Below are positions 36,333 through 45,177 of a stretch of 64,000 bases of DNA, in pieces. A model generated the notes under the pieces. It was not told the DNA's origin. It was given only the letters and a program-made list of their open reading frames with translations, and searched no databases. Made by a program: the position numbers and the translations under genes. The DNA lies in assembly GCF_003367315.1 (NCBI RefSeq), contig NZ_CP031415.1, forward strand, positions 2,540,001-2,604,000, read 5' to 3'. Numbering within the stretch: position 1 is the stretch's first letter; every line of letters begins with the position of its first letter. Origin of the DNA: Saccharospirillum mangrovi (GTDB taxonomy: Bacteria > Pseudomonadota > Gammaproteobacteria > Pseudomonadales > Natronospirillaceae).

Positions 36333-38321
36333 ATGAAGCACCTTACCTTACCCCTTACCTTACCTTTAGCGGCATTACTGATGACGGCCGGGTGCACACC
36401 CGGCGACAGTGGCGGGTCCAACCCTGAAACCGGAGCCAAAATGACGCTCGAAGGACGCGTCGCCGATGGCTACCTGGTGGGCGCACTGGTTTGTCTGGAC
36501 CTGAACAACAACGCCAATTGTGACGACAACGAACCCGATACAATCACCCTCGCCGGCGGGCATTACCGCCTGGAAGACATCACCAGACAGCAATATGAAC
36601 AAGGCCAATTGCTGGTTGAAGTTTCCGTCAACGCTCAGGATGAAGACGACAACAGCTTCGTAACCCGGCCCTATAAATTAACCACACCCAAAGGCCATGA
36701 AGCCTTTGTATCCCCCATCACAACGCTGATTGCCCGAACCCTGCAACTCGACCCGAACCTGAGTGAGGCAGCGGCGCTTGAACGATACGCGCTGGCATTT
36801 GGTCAGGAAAACCCGGAAAACCTGCTCGAGGATTTTGTATCCAACAGCGAACAAGGTGACCCATCCGCCGAAAAACTGCACCGCATCGCCCAACTGGTTG
36901 CCGACGTAATGGGCGAAACCAAATTCAATCTGGAAGGTAATCTTCAAGCCGCCGGGGGAGATGCAGTACAGCAGGCAAACGCTGTTGAGTTAACGCTCAC
37001 ACGGGCCATCACCAGAAATACGGAAGAGAGCAATAACTTACGAAAACTGGTGCTGGCAGCATTAGAAAATGACGCCACTCAGCAACAGCTTTTGATCAAT
37101 GATCTCCGCTCAACACTGGAGGCCGATGCGTCTGTTGAACAGACCCAAATACAACTGAACCAACTGGCCTCCGATAACCTGACACCCGCTGAGATCACCA
37201 CACTGTTCCGACAGGGTTTTGGTGAACTGACGATCTTCCCAGCCAGCTGGTGCGAAGCTAACTCCAGCGTAGTGTGCTTTGAAACCTGGGAAGTCAGCAC
37301 ACCCGACAACAGCAATGCGCTCAGCGTATTGGAAACTTTTTATGAATTTGATCAAAACGGTAATCTCACCACTACTGAGGACGATGACGACTACGTGGAT
37401 GACTATGAAGATGTCATCTGGTTGCTGGATAACAACGACCAATTTGAGCGAGTGGAATACAGTGGCATCTGGCGCAAAAGCACCATCAATGAAGACGGCT
37501 CCTACAGCAGCCATACCGTTTACCTGAAGGAAATTCCGTCGACAGATCCAGCCAGCTGGACCCTGGCTAACATCCAACCCTTTGCCGAAAAAATCGATAC
37601 GTTAACGATACCCGTATCAATTCGGGAGAAGAGTGTTGCCGGCGAAACACTGGTTGATATTCTGGACCGAATGTCAGCCGATGAAAGCGGAATACTGGAA
37701 TCGGCAGCCACACCGTTCAACGCCAACCTGACCTTTCCTGACGATTCCGTTGGCTACTGGGTTCAGTTCACACAGACCGACAGTCAAACTCTGATAAGCC
37801 CTTACGATGATGTCATGGTACTCCCTGACAATAACGAATGTGATGACGTCACCTGCGATGTCACGTTTTCAGCGTTGGATGATCTGTTTACCCTGAACAA
37901 TACCAATCTTGGTATTGAAGGCTGGGGTTACTTAAACAATGCAGACGACCTTTACATTTATCAGATCAAGTTCAATCCGTCTGAGGCGGGTCAATCCAGT
38001 GGAACCGCTGCGTTAATTCGGTGGTATTACGAAGACTATGAGCCGGTAAAAGACGTCAATTTCGCAGGCCAACTCAAATGGCAGCGCCATGCCGATTGGC
38101 ATGGCAAAGAAGCGATTGTCATTGATCGCTTGCAGGCCTACGAGTACGGAATGGATGCGATTGCATTGGTCGATGTCGGCGATGCCGTTGACGAGCCGGT
38201 ATTGTGGGCTGTAATCGACGAAGCGACCGACTATGACAATGACTACCTGCTCAATGGCGTCGCTCTGAAAACATTGACTGAGCAGCTGACATCCTACTTC
38301 AGCACAGAACCGGCTAACTAA
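36333..38321 (+). CDS. Large hypothetical lipoprotein
   Basis: 662 residues with a lipoprotein signal (MKHLTLPLTLPLAALLMTAGC). After the Cys comes a Gly/Ser linker and a segment typical of secreted proteins that hold a carboxypeptidase-like or Ca-binding repeat (VADGYLVGALVCLDLNNNAN, then CDDNEPD). The remainder is acidic and hydrophilic, without a recognised family; the stretch near 395-420 is very rich in Asp. Start by GAAGAGGA and the signal peptide. Base composition is less GC-rich than the surrounding core genes. Confidence 0.75.
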   Translation: MKHLTLPLTLPLAALLMTAGCTPGDSGGSNPETGAKMTLEGRVADGYLVGALVCLDLNNNANCDDNEPDTITLAGGHYRLEDITRQQYEQGQLLVEVSVNAQDEDDNSFVTRPYKLTTPKGHEAFVSPITTLIARTLQLDPNLSEAAALERYALAFGQENPENLLEDFVSNSEQGDPSAEKLHRIAQLVADVMGETKFNLEGNLQAAGGDAVQQANAVELTLTRAITRNTEESNNLRKLVLAALENDATQQQLLINDLRSTLEADASVEQTQIQLNQLASDNLTPAEITTLFRQGFGELTIFPASWCEANSSVVCFETWEVSTPDNSNALSVLETFYEFDQNGNLTTTEDDDDYVDDYEDVIWLLDNNDQFERVEYSGIWRKSTINEDGSYSSHTVYLKEIPSTDPASWTLANIQPFAEKIDTLTIPVSIREKSVAGETLVDILDRMSADESGILESAATPFNANLTFPDDSVGYWVQFTQTDSQTLISPYDDVMVLPDNNECDDVTCDVTFSALDDLFTLNNTNLGIEGWGYLNNADDLYIYQIKFNPSEAGQSSGTAALIRWYYEDYEPVKDVNFAGQLKWQRHADWHGKEAIVIDRLQAYEYGMDAIALVDVGDAVDEPVLWAVIDEATDYDNDYLLNGVALKTLTEQLTSYFSTEPAN

Positions 38322-38340
38322 ACGCTCATTAACCAGGGGC

Positions 38341-38387
38341 AGGATCGGAGTTATCAATGCGCCTCGTGCTCATTTGACTCCGATCCT
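38341..38387. repeat. Long-loop inverted repeat
   Basis: AGGATCGGAGT and ACTCCGATCCT form a perfect 11-bp pair around 25 bases, between the lipoprotein and GST genes. There is no T-run, so it is not a classical terminator; it may slow transcription or be a remnant of an element. Confidence 0.55.
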
Positions 38388-38486
38388 CCATTGTATTGCT
38401 CACCCTGCTCTGATTGATCGGCCACACTGAATCGCTGTTGCCGATCTGCAAGGCCAAAGCGGTAATCGGACGCCAGCCAGGCGGCA

Positions 38487-39089
38487 TCAAGCCACGCCGT
38501 TGGCCACCCAGTCAGTAAAACCTTTTTGTGCCGCGCAGCGACGAAAATAAGCGTCGATATGGGCGAACCGGCCAATTTGACCGATGGACTCGTACCAGCG
38601 ATTCACCGACAGTGCCAATGCGATGTCGCAGACCCGAAATTGCGCGCCAGTCACAAAGTCTTTATCAGCCAATTGATCATTCAGCAGCGCTACCTTGTCA
38701 TTCCAGTTACGGACCGATTGTTCAATCAAATCAGCGTTCTGAAAATCGGGGTTATTTCGAACCCTGGCCTGGAACGCATACACCCAAGCGCTGTTAAATT
38801 CCGCGAGCTGCCAATCCAACCATTGATCAATCAGCGATCGCACAGTCGGTGTTGATGGGTACAGATCACTGTCTGGAAACCGTCTCGCCAGATACCGCAG
38901 AATGGCGTTCGATTCCCACAGGCTAAAATCACCATCCGTTAATACGGGCACCAGGCGGTTAGGGTTCAATGTCGCCAATGTTTGTACATCTGGCTGTTCG
39001 ATGTGCTGAAACGGACACTCCAGGATGTCCAGACACCAGAGAATTTTCCGGACATTAATGGACGTGCTTCTTCCCAATAGAGTCATCAT
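38487..39089 (-). CDS. Glutathione S-transferase family protein
   Basis: 200 residues: an N-terminal thioredoxin-like domain (LLGRSTSINVRKILWCLDIL) with the glutathione-binding LVPVLTDGDFSLWESNAILRYLAR segment, and an all-helical C-terminal domain. The catalytic residue is probably Ser in GRSTS. Substrate unknown. Monocistronic and divergent from the calcineurin-like lipoprotein gene. Confidence 0.87.
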   Translation of the reverse strand: MMTLLGRSTSINVRKILWCLDILECPFQHIEQPDVQTLATLNPNRLVPVLTDGDFSLWESNAILRYLARRFPDSDLYPSTPTVRSLIDQWLDWQLAEFNSAWVYAFQARVRNNPDFQNADLIEQSVRNWNDKVALLNDQLADKDFVTGAQFRVCDIALALSVNRWYESIGQIGRFAHIDAYFRRCAAQKGFTDWVANGVA

Positions 39090-39265
39090 ATCGAGGCCTC
39101 GCTGAAGAGTTTTATAAACGCCAGTGTTCGTATCAATCCCGGCCCATGGTTTCAGTTAATTGTGACAACACCGTTCAACGTGGAATCCACGCTCCAATAG
39201 CGATACGCTGCGATTTAGCTACATTCAAATTGAATATTCACTCATACGTCGTCGCAGGTCTGTCA

Positions 39266-40147
39266 TTGAAACCTATTGTTGTGTCTCTTTTATTCGTTAT
39301 GAGTGCCCTCAGTGCCTGTACCAGCAGCACGACCGAATGGGCAGAAAATACACCCGGCAATCTCCCTGACCAGTATCGAATCTGCGTCCTCGGTGACGCA
39401 GGCACTGGCAAAGCCGAGCAATATCAAGTCAAAGATGCGTTGTTGCACGAAGGTTGCGACGAACTGCGCATGGTGGGTGACGTGATTTACGAGAATGGCA
39501 TTACCTCAGCCGACGACCCACAACTGTACGATAAGTTTCTAACTCCCTATGCAGACCTGCTCAGTGATCGGCCGTTCTATATTGCAATGGGAAATCACGA
39601 TCACAAAGCCGACGATACTGCCTGGATCGACGTCGCTCAAACCCACGAAAATGTAATTTTCCCCAGCCAATATTATGCGACACGTCGCGGCGACCTGTGC
39701 TTTATCACCCTAGATACAGAAGCCAGCTACCTCGCTCAAGTCCGATGGGTGCACAACTTGGAACCCGCCATGTCTGACTGTGCATTGCGCATTGCTTTTG
39801 GTCACCACCCCTATTTCAGCTCCGGTCATCACGGGGACGCCAATCCGGGCATGAAGCTCTTCCTGCGCACCACAGTAATGGGGGATACGGACCTCTATAT
39901 TGCCGGTCACGATCATCAACTCAGCGACGAAGGCCAACTGGAAAATACCCGCTTATTAATCAGTGGCGCCGCGGGGAAACTCAGAAACCTGAAAGAAGTG
40001 CCCCGGGTTTGGGGTGTATCGCAACTGGGCTATTTGGTGCTGATTGTGCACCGCGATCCGGACTTACTGGAGTATCAGTTCAAGACGGTAGAGGAAGATG
40101 GACTGGCATCCATAGCCTTCCACGACACGATGGATTTCCAACGCTGA
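39266..40147 (+). CDS. Calcineurin-like metallophosphoesterase lipoprotein
   Basis: A secreted phosphoesterase. Motifs VLGDAGTGK, VGDVIYENG, MGNHDHK, FGHHPYFSSG and AGHDHQLS give the five metal-binding blocks of the purple acid phosphatase-like group. A lipobox (LSAC) follows KPIVVSLLFVMSA. I place the start at TTG 39266 so that the signal peptide is N-terminal. An ATG at 39146 in the same frame would add 40 residues that would block lipidation, and it has no ribosome-binding site. Substrate unknown; no Pho box seen nearby. Confidence 0.78.
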   Translation: MKPIVVSLLFVMSALSACTSSTTEWAENTPGNLPDQYRICVLGDAGTGKAEQYQVKDALLHEGCDELRMVGDVIYENGITSADDPQLYDKFLTPYADLLSDRPFYIAMGNHDHKADDTAWIDVAQTHENVIFPSQYYATRRGDLCFITLDTEASYLAQVRWVHNLEPAMSDCALRIAFGHHPYFSSGHHGDANPGMKLFLRTTVMGDTDLYIAGHDHQLSDEGQLENTRLLISGAAGKLRNLKEVPRVWGVSQLGYLVLIVHRDPDLLEYQFKTVEEDGLASIAFHDTMDFQR

Positions 40148-40157
40148 TTCCCAGGCA

Positions 40158-41183
40158 TCAACGACGTGGGGACACAGAAGCACCACAGCGTTCCAGCAGG
40201 TGTTCCCACGCTCTTACCTGCTGCCTGATGGTTGCCCGATACTGTTGATGAAATTCTTCAAGCAGAAATATGTACGACGCCATTGGATCACTATTCAGCG
40301 CCGATACCGACTGCATCATTGCCAAACTGTCATACCCCGCCAAAAACCGCCGATCCACCTCCCCCAGCCAGGGCTGCACCTCGCCGACAAAGACATTCAC
40401 CATCACATTTCGGGCGTAATCGAATTCCTTCATTGCCGGTCCCATCGGGCACAGGCGTTGGTCGGCGGCGGCGTCCTGCAACATTGTTTCGGCTTGCTGC
40501 AAATACTGAACGGCCAGACGCATTGATTGCAGACTGTGGCCGCCCATCGGGTATTGGGTGGTGAGCTGCATGGTGGTCAGCCAGTCGTCGAGTTCACTGT
40601 CGTGCGGGTTCGCCACCAGTGCGGCCAACGCCTGTTGGTTGGCGGCGTAGCCGTTGGCGTCGATGTTGTCGTGCGGGGCGATGGCTGTGCTGCCGTTGGT
40701 CCAATAGCCGGTGTAGTCGGGGTTGGCGAGGGTGGCGTTCCATAAATGTTGGTTGAAAGTGGCGCGTTTTTGCGCGAGGGCGGCTTCCAGTTCGGTGCGC
40801 AATTCAGCGTCGAGTTCGATGTCGGAATTCAGACAGGTCGGTAAAAAGTCGAGCAGGCGGCGTTCGTAATCGAGGCGAATCAACGGGTCGGCCAGTTTGC
40901 CGAGAATGGAGTTGCGCTCACCGATCAGTACGAAGACTTCGCAACCGCGCAGAGCCCAGGCGTCGAGCAAATCGAGTCGGATGTCCGGCGGGTATTGCAG
41001 TATCGCTCGCGGCTGGGGGTAAGCCGGCAGGCTGAGCGGCTGCAACGGTGGGCGTTCGGCGTCCAGTACGCGGGCGACCCGGCTGACGTAGTCATCCAGC
41101 AGCGATTCGGCACTGCGCTCACAGCCGACCAATGCCATCGTCAGTATCAACACTGTTGCAATACGAAACAGACGTTGCAACAT
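40158..41183 (-). CDS. DUF3080 family lipoprotein
   Basis: 341 residues with a lipoprotein signal (MLQRLFRIATVLILTMALVGC). The mature part, with PPDIRLDLLDAWALRGCEVF and GGHSLQSMRLAVQYLQQ, matches the DUF3080 family of uncharacterised gammaproteobacterial proteins. The start at 41183 is chosen for the signal peptide. It converges on the calcineurin gene and is divergent from SulP number 3. Confidence 0.83.
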   Translation of the reverse strand: MLQRLFRIATVLILTMALVGCERSAESLLDDYVSRVARVLDAERPPLQPLSLPAYPQPRAILQYPPDIRLDLLDAWALRGCEVFVLIGERNSILGKLADPLIRLDYERRLLDFLPTCLNSDIELDAELRTELEAALAQKRATFNQHLWNATLANPDYTGYWTNGSTAIAPHDNIDANGYAANQQALAALVANPHDSELDDWLTTMQLTTQYPMGGHSLQSMRLAVQYLQQAETMLQDAAADQRLCPMGPAMKEFDYARNVMVNVFVGEVQPWLGEVDRRFLAGYDSLAMMQSVSALNSDPMASYIFLLEEFHQQYRATIRQQVRAWEHLLERCGASVSPRR

Positions 41184-41241
41184 CGCTAAACGTTCCTGCC
41201 AGATTGCCAAATAAACTTCTTATATTTCAGTCGGTTAACGA

Positions 41242-41258
41242 TTGGCACGCTCCTTGTT
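41242..41258 (+). promoter_or_regulatory. Sigma-54 (-24/-12) promoter of SulP number 3
   Basis: TTGGCACGCTCCTTGTT matches the consensus TTGGCACG-N4-TTGCT except C to T at -12; the two G blocks are 12 bp apart as required. It is preceded by GGTTAA and the whole 16-mer before the core resembles that of the second site at 43139. Confidence 0.78.
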
Positions 41259-41356
41259 ATAGCGCTCACCAACTGAGACCTGCGGTTGCCCGCGGCTCGC
41301 CTATGCTAACCAAGGCGAACCGATGCGACGACTGCAACACAACCGAGGCGTTGTCC

Positions 41357-43135
41357 ATGACATCGACATCCTTAACCGCCCGTCTGCGCCCTTACATTCC
41401 GGCGCTGGACTGGATTCCCAATTACCAACGAAGTTGGCTGCGCGGCGACATTGTGGCCGGCATCACCACCGCCACCTTGCTGGTGCCGCAGGCGATGTCG
41501 TATGCCCTGCTCGGCGGTTTGCCGCCGTACATCGGCCTTTATGCTTCGGTGCTGCCGATGATCGTTTACGCCTTTTTCGGCACCTCGCGGCAGTTGGCCG
41601 TCGGGCCGGTGGCGTTGGTCGCCTTGCTGGTTGCCAGCGGCATTGGGCTGATGGCGCCGATGGGTTCCGAACGCTATGTCGAGCTGACCATTTTGCTGTC
41701 GCTGCTGGTCGGTCTGGTGTATCTGGGCATGGGCGTGTTCCGGTTGGGTTTTCTGACCAACTTTTTGTCGCATCCAGTGATTTCCGGTTTCACCAGCGCG
41801 GCGGCGTTGATTATTGCCGTCAGCCAGCTGTCGAATCTGTTCGGCTTGTCGTTGCCGCGCAGTGAAAACATCGCTGAGATTCTGCTCGAAGCGTCGCAGC
41901 AGTGGACGCACACGCACCTGCCAACGCTGGCCATTGGCGCGCTCAGCCTGGTGTTGTTGATCGGGCTGAAGCGGCTGAACCGGGCCTTACCGGCGGCAAT
42001 GATCACCGTAGCGGTGACCACTGTAGCGGTCTGGGCGCTGAAGCTGGACCAGGCCGGTGTGGCGGTTGTCGGCAATGTGCCGGCGGGTCTTCCGGCTTTC
42101 GGTGCCCCGACCTTCAGCATTGGCGATGCGCTGGAATTGTTGCCGATGGCGATTGCCATCGCCCTGATCGGCTTTATGGAAAGCATCGCCGTGGCGCGTA
42201 AATACGCCGCCGAGCGCCGCTATGAGATCAACCCGAACCAGGAGCTGATTGGCCTGGGCCTGGCGAATCTGGTCGGTTCGTTTTCCCGCGCTATGCCGGT
42301 TGCCGGCGGCTTTGGTCGCACGGCGGTCAACGCCAATGCGGGCGCCAACACCGGGCTGGCGCCGTTGATCACCGCCAGCCTGATCGCGCTGTCGCTCGCC
42401 TTTTTGACGCCGTTGTTTTACTTCCTGCCTAAGGCAGCACTCGCGGCGGTAATCATGGTGGCCGTGGCCGGCCTGATTGATCTGCACGAGGTCAAACATC
42501 TGTGGAAGGTCAAACGCAGCGACCTGGGTTTGTTGCTGTTCACCTTTGCCGCCACGCTTGCTCTGGGCGCCAAAGATGGCCTGTTCCTGGCGGTCGGCGC
42601 GTCCATGCTGTGGTTTGTGATCAAAACAACCCGGCCGCATTACGCCGTGCTCGGCAAACTGCCGGGCACTCAGTCGTACCGCAACATTGAGCGCCACCCG
42701 GACGCCCAAACCGAACCCGGCGTGCTGGCGATTCGCTTTGACGCCCAGTTCTACTACGGCAACGTCAGCTTCCTGAAAGACACCATCCGCCGCGCCGAGC
42801 AGCGTCTGAACTGGCCGTTGCAAGCCGTGGTGCTGGACGCCTGTTCGATCAACCAACTCGACAGTTCGGCCGACACGGCGCTGCACGATTTATTGCACGA
42901 TTATCGCCAGCGCGGCATCGATCTGTTCATCGCCCACATCAAAGGCCCGGTTAAGGATGTGATGGACCGTTCCGGCTTCAGCGCCGCCCTGGGTGAGGAT
43001 CACTTTTTCCTCGACACCGAACCGGCCATGGCCGCCGCCCGCGCCTGGGTGCATCGCGATGAAACGGGCGTTGCAACACCTTGCAACATGATCATCGATT
43101 CCGAACCGAAAACGCCCGAAAAATCAGCTGGTTAA
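41357..43135 (+). CDS. SulP family anion transporter with STAS domain (third of three)
   Basis: 592 residues with the best-preserved SulP layout in the window: RGDIVAGITTATLLVPQAMS, GLPPYIGLYASVLP, SRAMPVAGGFGRTAVNANAG and a full STAS domain (VVLDACSINQLDSSADTALH). Probably sulfate or a related oxyanion. Start by GAGG about ten bases upstream; an earlier ATG at 41303 is possible. It lies behind a sigma-54 promoter and directly before the persulfide dioxygenase gene. Confidence 0.9.
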   Translation: MTSTSLTARLRPYIPALDWIPNYQRSWLRGDIVAGITTATLLVPQAMSYALLGGLPPYIGLYASVLPMIVYAFFGTSRQLAVGPVALVALLVASGIGLMAPMGSERYVELTILLSLLVGLVYLGMGVFRLGFLTNFLSHPVISGFTSAAALIIAVSQLSNLFGLSLPRSENIAEILLEASQQWTHTHLPTLAIGALSLVLLIGLKRLNRALPAAMITVAVTTVAVWALKLDQAGVAVVGNVPAGLPAFGAPTFSIGDALELLPMAIAIALIGFMESIAVARKYAAERRYEINPNQELIGLGLANLVGSFSRAMPVAGGFGRTAVNANAGANTGLAPLITASLIALSLAFLTPLFYFLPKAALAAVIMVAVAGLIDLHEVKHLWKVKRSDLGLLLFTFAATLALGAKDGLFLAVGASMLWFVIKTTRPHYAVLGKLPGTQSYRNIERHPDAQTEPGVLAIRFDAQFYYGNVSFLKDTIRRAEQRLNWPLQAVVLDACSINQLDSSADTALHDLLHDYRQRGIDLFIAHIKGPVKDVMDRSGFSAALGEDHFFLDTEPAMAAARAWVHRDETGVATPCNMIIDSEPKTPEKSAG

Positions 43136-43138
43136 TCG

Positions 43139-43155
43139 TTGGCACAACATTTGAT
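43139..43155 (+). promoter_or_regulatory. Sigma-54-like promoter of the persulfide dioxygenase gene
   Basis: TTGGCACAACATTTGAT: perfect -24 block, correct 12-bp step, and TTGA in place of TTGC at -12. It is preceded by GGTTAATCG, similar to the element before the 41242 promoter. Its downstream edge touches the palindrome at 43154. Confidence 0.62.
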
Positions 43156-43170
43156 TAGAGTTTGCTAATA
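43154..43170. promoter_or_regulatory. Sulfur-regulon palindrome, site 2
   Basis: ATTAGAGTTTGCTAATA, overlapping the expected transcription start of the sigma-54-like promoter, as a repressor site would. Same consensus as sites at 22751, 44176 and 50336. Confidence 0.7.
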
Positions 43171-43216
43171 TTGGCTGAGGCCAGACCAGCAACGACTTGC
43201 CCACGTGGAGGCAACC

Positions 43217-44098
43217 ATGAGCATCCAAATCGAAACCTTTTACGACGAGGCCACCAACACCCTCACTTATGTGGTGTTCGACCCGGCCTCGAAAGACGCC
43301 GTCGTCATCGACCCGGTGCTGGACTACAACCCAATCGGCAGCATCGTCTCCGACCGGAGTTACCAGCAGGTCGTCGATTTCGGTAAACAGAACAACCTGA
43401 CCTTTCACTTTGTGCTGGAAACGCACGCCCACGCCGACCACCTGAGCGCCAGCCAGTTGTTCCGCGATGAATTCCCCGATCTGCAAGTGGCGATCAGCGA
43501 ACGCATCCGTCAGGTGCAACAGGTGTTCAAAGGCGTCTATAACCTGCCGGACGCTTTTGTCACCGACGGCCAGCAATTCGACCGTTTGCTGAAAGATTTC
43601 GAAACCTTCTCGGCCGGTACGCTGACCATCAAAGCCCTGCCGACACCGGGACACACACCGGCGTGCCTGAGCTATTTGATTGAAGACGCCGTCTTCACCG
43701 GCGATGCGCTGTTTATGCCCGACTACGGTACTGGCCGTTGCGATTTCCCGGCTGGCGATGCGCGCACGCTGTATCAAGGCATCCAGGAAAATCTGTACAG
43801 CCTGCCGGATGAGACGCGCGTTTTTACCGGCCACGACTATCAGCCGAACGGCCGTGCGGTGCGCTGGGAATCAACCATTGGCGAGGAAAAAGCCAGCAAC
43901 ATTCAGTTGAAAGGCAACACCAGCGCCGACGAGTTCGTTAAATTCCGCGAGGAACGCGACGCCAAACTGGCCGCGCCGAAGCTGATTTATCAGAGCATTC
44001 TGGTGAACATCGAAGCCGGCCATTTGCCGCAACAGGAAAGCAACGGCAAGCGGTATCTGAAAATCCCGCTGAACATTCGCGCCGACCGCGTGCATTGA
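43217..44098 (+). CDS. Persulfide dioxygenase / Blh-type metallo-beta-lactamase hydrolase
   Basis: 293 residues of the ETHE1/Blh branch of the MBL fold: metal-binding LETHAHADHLSASQLF, PTPGHTPACLSYLIED, AVFTGDALFMPDYGTGRCDF and FTGHDYQPNGR. Enzymes of this branch oxidise glutathione persulfide to sulfite, removing the product of sulfide oxidation. In Xylella and Agrobacterium the homologue is Blh in the bigR operon. Start by GGAGG at 43205. Sits between SulP number 3 and a YeeE/YedE pair, with both a sigma-54-like promoter and a palindromic operator in front. Confidence 0.9.
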   Translation: MSIQIETFYDEATNTLTYVVFDPASKDAVVIDPVLDYNPIGSIVSDRSYQQVVDFGKQNNLTFHFVLETHAHADHLSASQLFRDEFPDLQVAISERIRQVQQVFKGVYNLPDAFVTDGQQFDRLLKDFETFSAGTLTIKALPTPGHTPACLSYLIEDAVFTGDALFMPDYGTGRCDFPAGDARTLYQGIQENLYSLPDETRVFTGHDYQPNGRAVRWESTIGEEKASNIQLKGNTSADEFVKFREERDAKLAAPKLIYQSILVNIEAGHLPQQESNGKRYLKIPLNIRADRVH

Positions 44099-44105
44099 TC
44101 AGCCA

Positions 44106-44127
44106 GGCGACCGAGCAATCGGTCGCC
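44106..44127 (+). terminator. Hairpin after the persulfide dioxygenase gene
   Basis: Perfect stem GGCGACCGA-GCAA-TCGGTCGCC eight bases after the stop, without a T-run. A second GC hairpin (44145-44159) is followed by ATTATTTT and may complete termination. Confidence 0.6.
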
Positions 44128-44175
44128 ACACCCCACTTGAAGAGGCGGCCATTGGCCGCATTATTTTGCGCAATT

Positions 44176-44195
44176 AATTTAGCAAATGCTAAATT
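44176..44195. promoter_or_regulatory. Sulfur-regulon palindrome, site 3
   Basis: AATTTAGC-AAAT-GCTAAATT is a perfect palindrome with 8-bp arms, 28 bp before the YeeE/YedE gene pair. Read on the other strand it gives TTTAGCATTTGCTAAATT, matching the pattern of the other three sites. Confidence 0.72.
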
Positions 44196-44223
44196 AGGGT
44201 TTATTAACTTAGGTTTGGAATCG

Positions 44224-44667
44224 ATGGAAATCATTAACTTCACGCCCCTGTCCGCTCTGGCGGGCGGCGCCCTGATCGGCCTGTCGGCCGCTTTTTTGAT
44301 GTGGTCGCAAGGCCGAGTGGCTGGCATTTCCGGCATCGTCGGTGGCCTGGTGCAACCGGTGCGTGGCGATCTTGATTGGCGCTGGCTGTTTGTGATCGGT
44401 CTTGTACTCGGCGGCGTACTGTACCGGGTGCTCGGCATTGGCCCCGGCGTTGAGCACATTCAGCCGGTGGTCAGTCAGGGCGTTCTGGTTTTGGCCGGTT
44501 TGTTGGTCGGCATTGGTGCCACCATCGGCGCCGGTTGCACCAGCGGCCACGGCATTTGCGGGTTGGCGCGGCGCAGCCCGCGTTCGCTGGTTGCCACGCT
44601 CAGCTTTATGGGCACGGCCTTTGTCACTGTCTTTGTAGTGCGTCACCTGATGGGAGTAGCCGCATGA
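44224..44667 (+). CDS. YeeE/YedE family transporter, N-terminal half
   Basis: 147 residues with four membrane helices and the Cys-containing signature GAGCTSGHGICGLARRSPRS. YeeE/YedE (TsuA-like) proteins carry thiosulfate or other sulfur species. Split two-gene forms with one Cys motif each are typical of the BigR operon. ATG 44224 lies 28 bp after the palindromic site. The stop overlaps the next start (ATGA). Confidence 0.9.
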   Translation: MEIINFTPLSALAGGALIGLSAAFLMWSQGRVAGISGIVGGLVQPVRGDLDWRWLFVIGLVLGGVLYRVLGIGPGVEHIQPVVSQGVLVLAGLLVGIGATIGAGCTSGHGICGLARRSPRSLVATLSFMGTAFVTVFVVRHLMGVAA

Positions 44668-45119
44668 TTCAGACCTTGCGTTTAGCGGCGGCGTTGGCGG
44701 CCGGCATGGTGTTCGGCCTGGGCCTGTCGGTGGCTCAGATGATCGACCCGGCCAAGATCATCAACTTTCTCAATGTGTTCGGTCAGTGGGATCCGTCGCT
44801 GGCGTTCGTGATGGGCGGCGGCCTGGTGGTTAACGCCATTCTGACGCCGTTGATCTTCAAACGGGCGCATCCGCTGTGGGCCGACTATTTCCGCCTGCCG
44901 GCCAAAACCGAGATCGACCGCCGCATTGTGTTGGGCGGCATCATTTTCGGCATCGGCTGGGGTCTGGCGGGGTACTGCCCCGGCCCGATGATCACCTCGC
45001 TCAGCTTCGCCGACAGCAGCATTGTGACCATCATCGTCGCTTATCTGATCGGTACCTGGCTCACCAAGCAGGCGCTGGCGCGCATCGACCGGCGCACGAC
45101 GCAACTCGCCCGCGCCTGA
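44664..45119 (+). CDS. YeeE/YedE family transporter, second half (DUF6691)
   Basis: 151 residues with four helices and the matching Cys motif GLAGYCPGPMITSLSF. It opens with AAALAAGMVFGLGLSVAQMI. Partner of the upstream gene, translationally coupled by ATGA. Together the two would form the pseudo-symmetric sulfur-compound channel. A strong terminator follows. Confidence 0.9.
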   Translation: MIQTLRLAAALAAGMVFGLGLSVAQMIDPAKIINFLNVFGQWDPSLAFVMGGGLVVNAILTPLIFKRAHPLWADYFRLPAKTEIDRRIVLGGIIFGIGWGLAGYCPGPMITSLSFADSSIVTIIVAYLIGTWLTKQALARIDRRTTQLARA

Positions 45120-45143
45120 TCCACACCGGCTTTGCTCCGATTG

Positions 45144-45168
45144 ACCCGGCCTCGGCCGGGTTCTTTTT
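45144..45168 (+). terminator. Rho-independent terminator after the YeeE/YedE pair
   Basis: ACCCGGCC-TC-GGCCGGGT followed by TCTTTTTT. Confidence 0.92.
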
Positions 45169-45177
45169 TATCGGCGA

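Noticed and set aside
38354-38575. 73-residue minus-strand frame overlapping the 3' end of the GST gene
   Set aside because: Contains part of the GST coding region in another frame and no family feature; no sign of a frameshifted GST tail.
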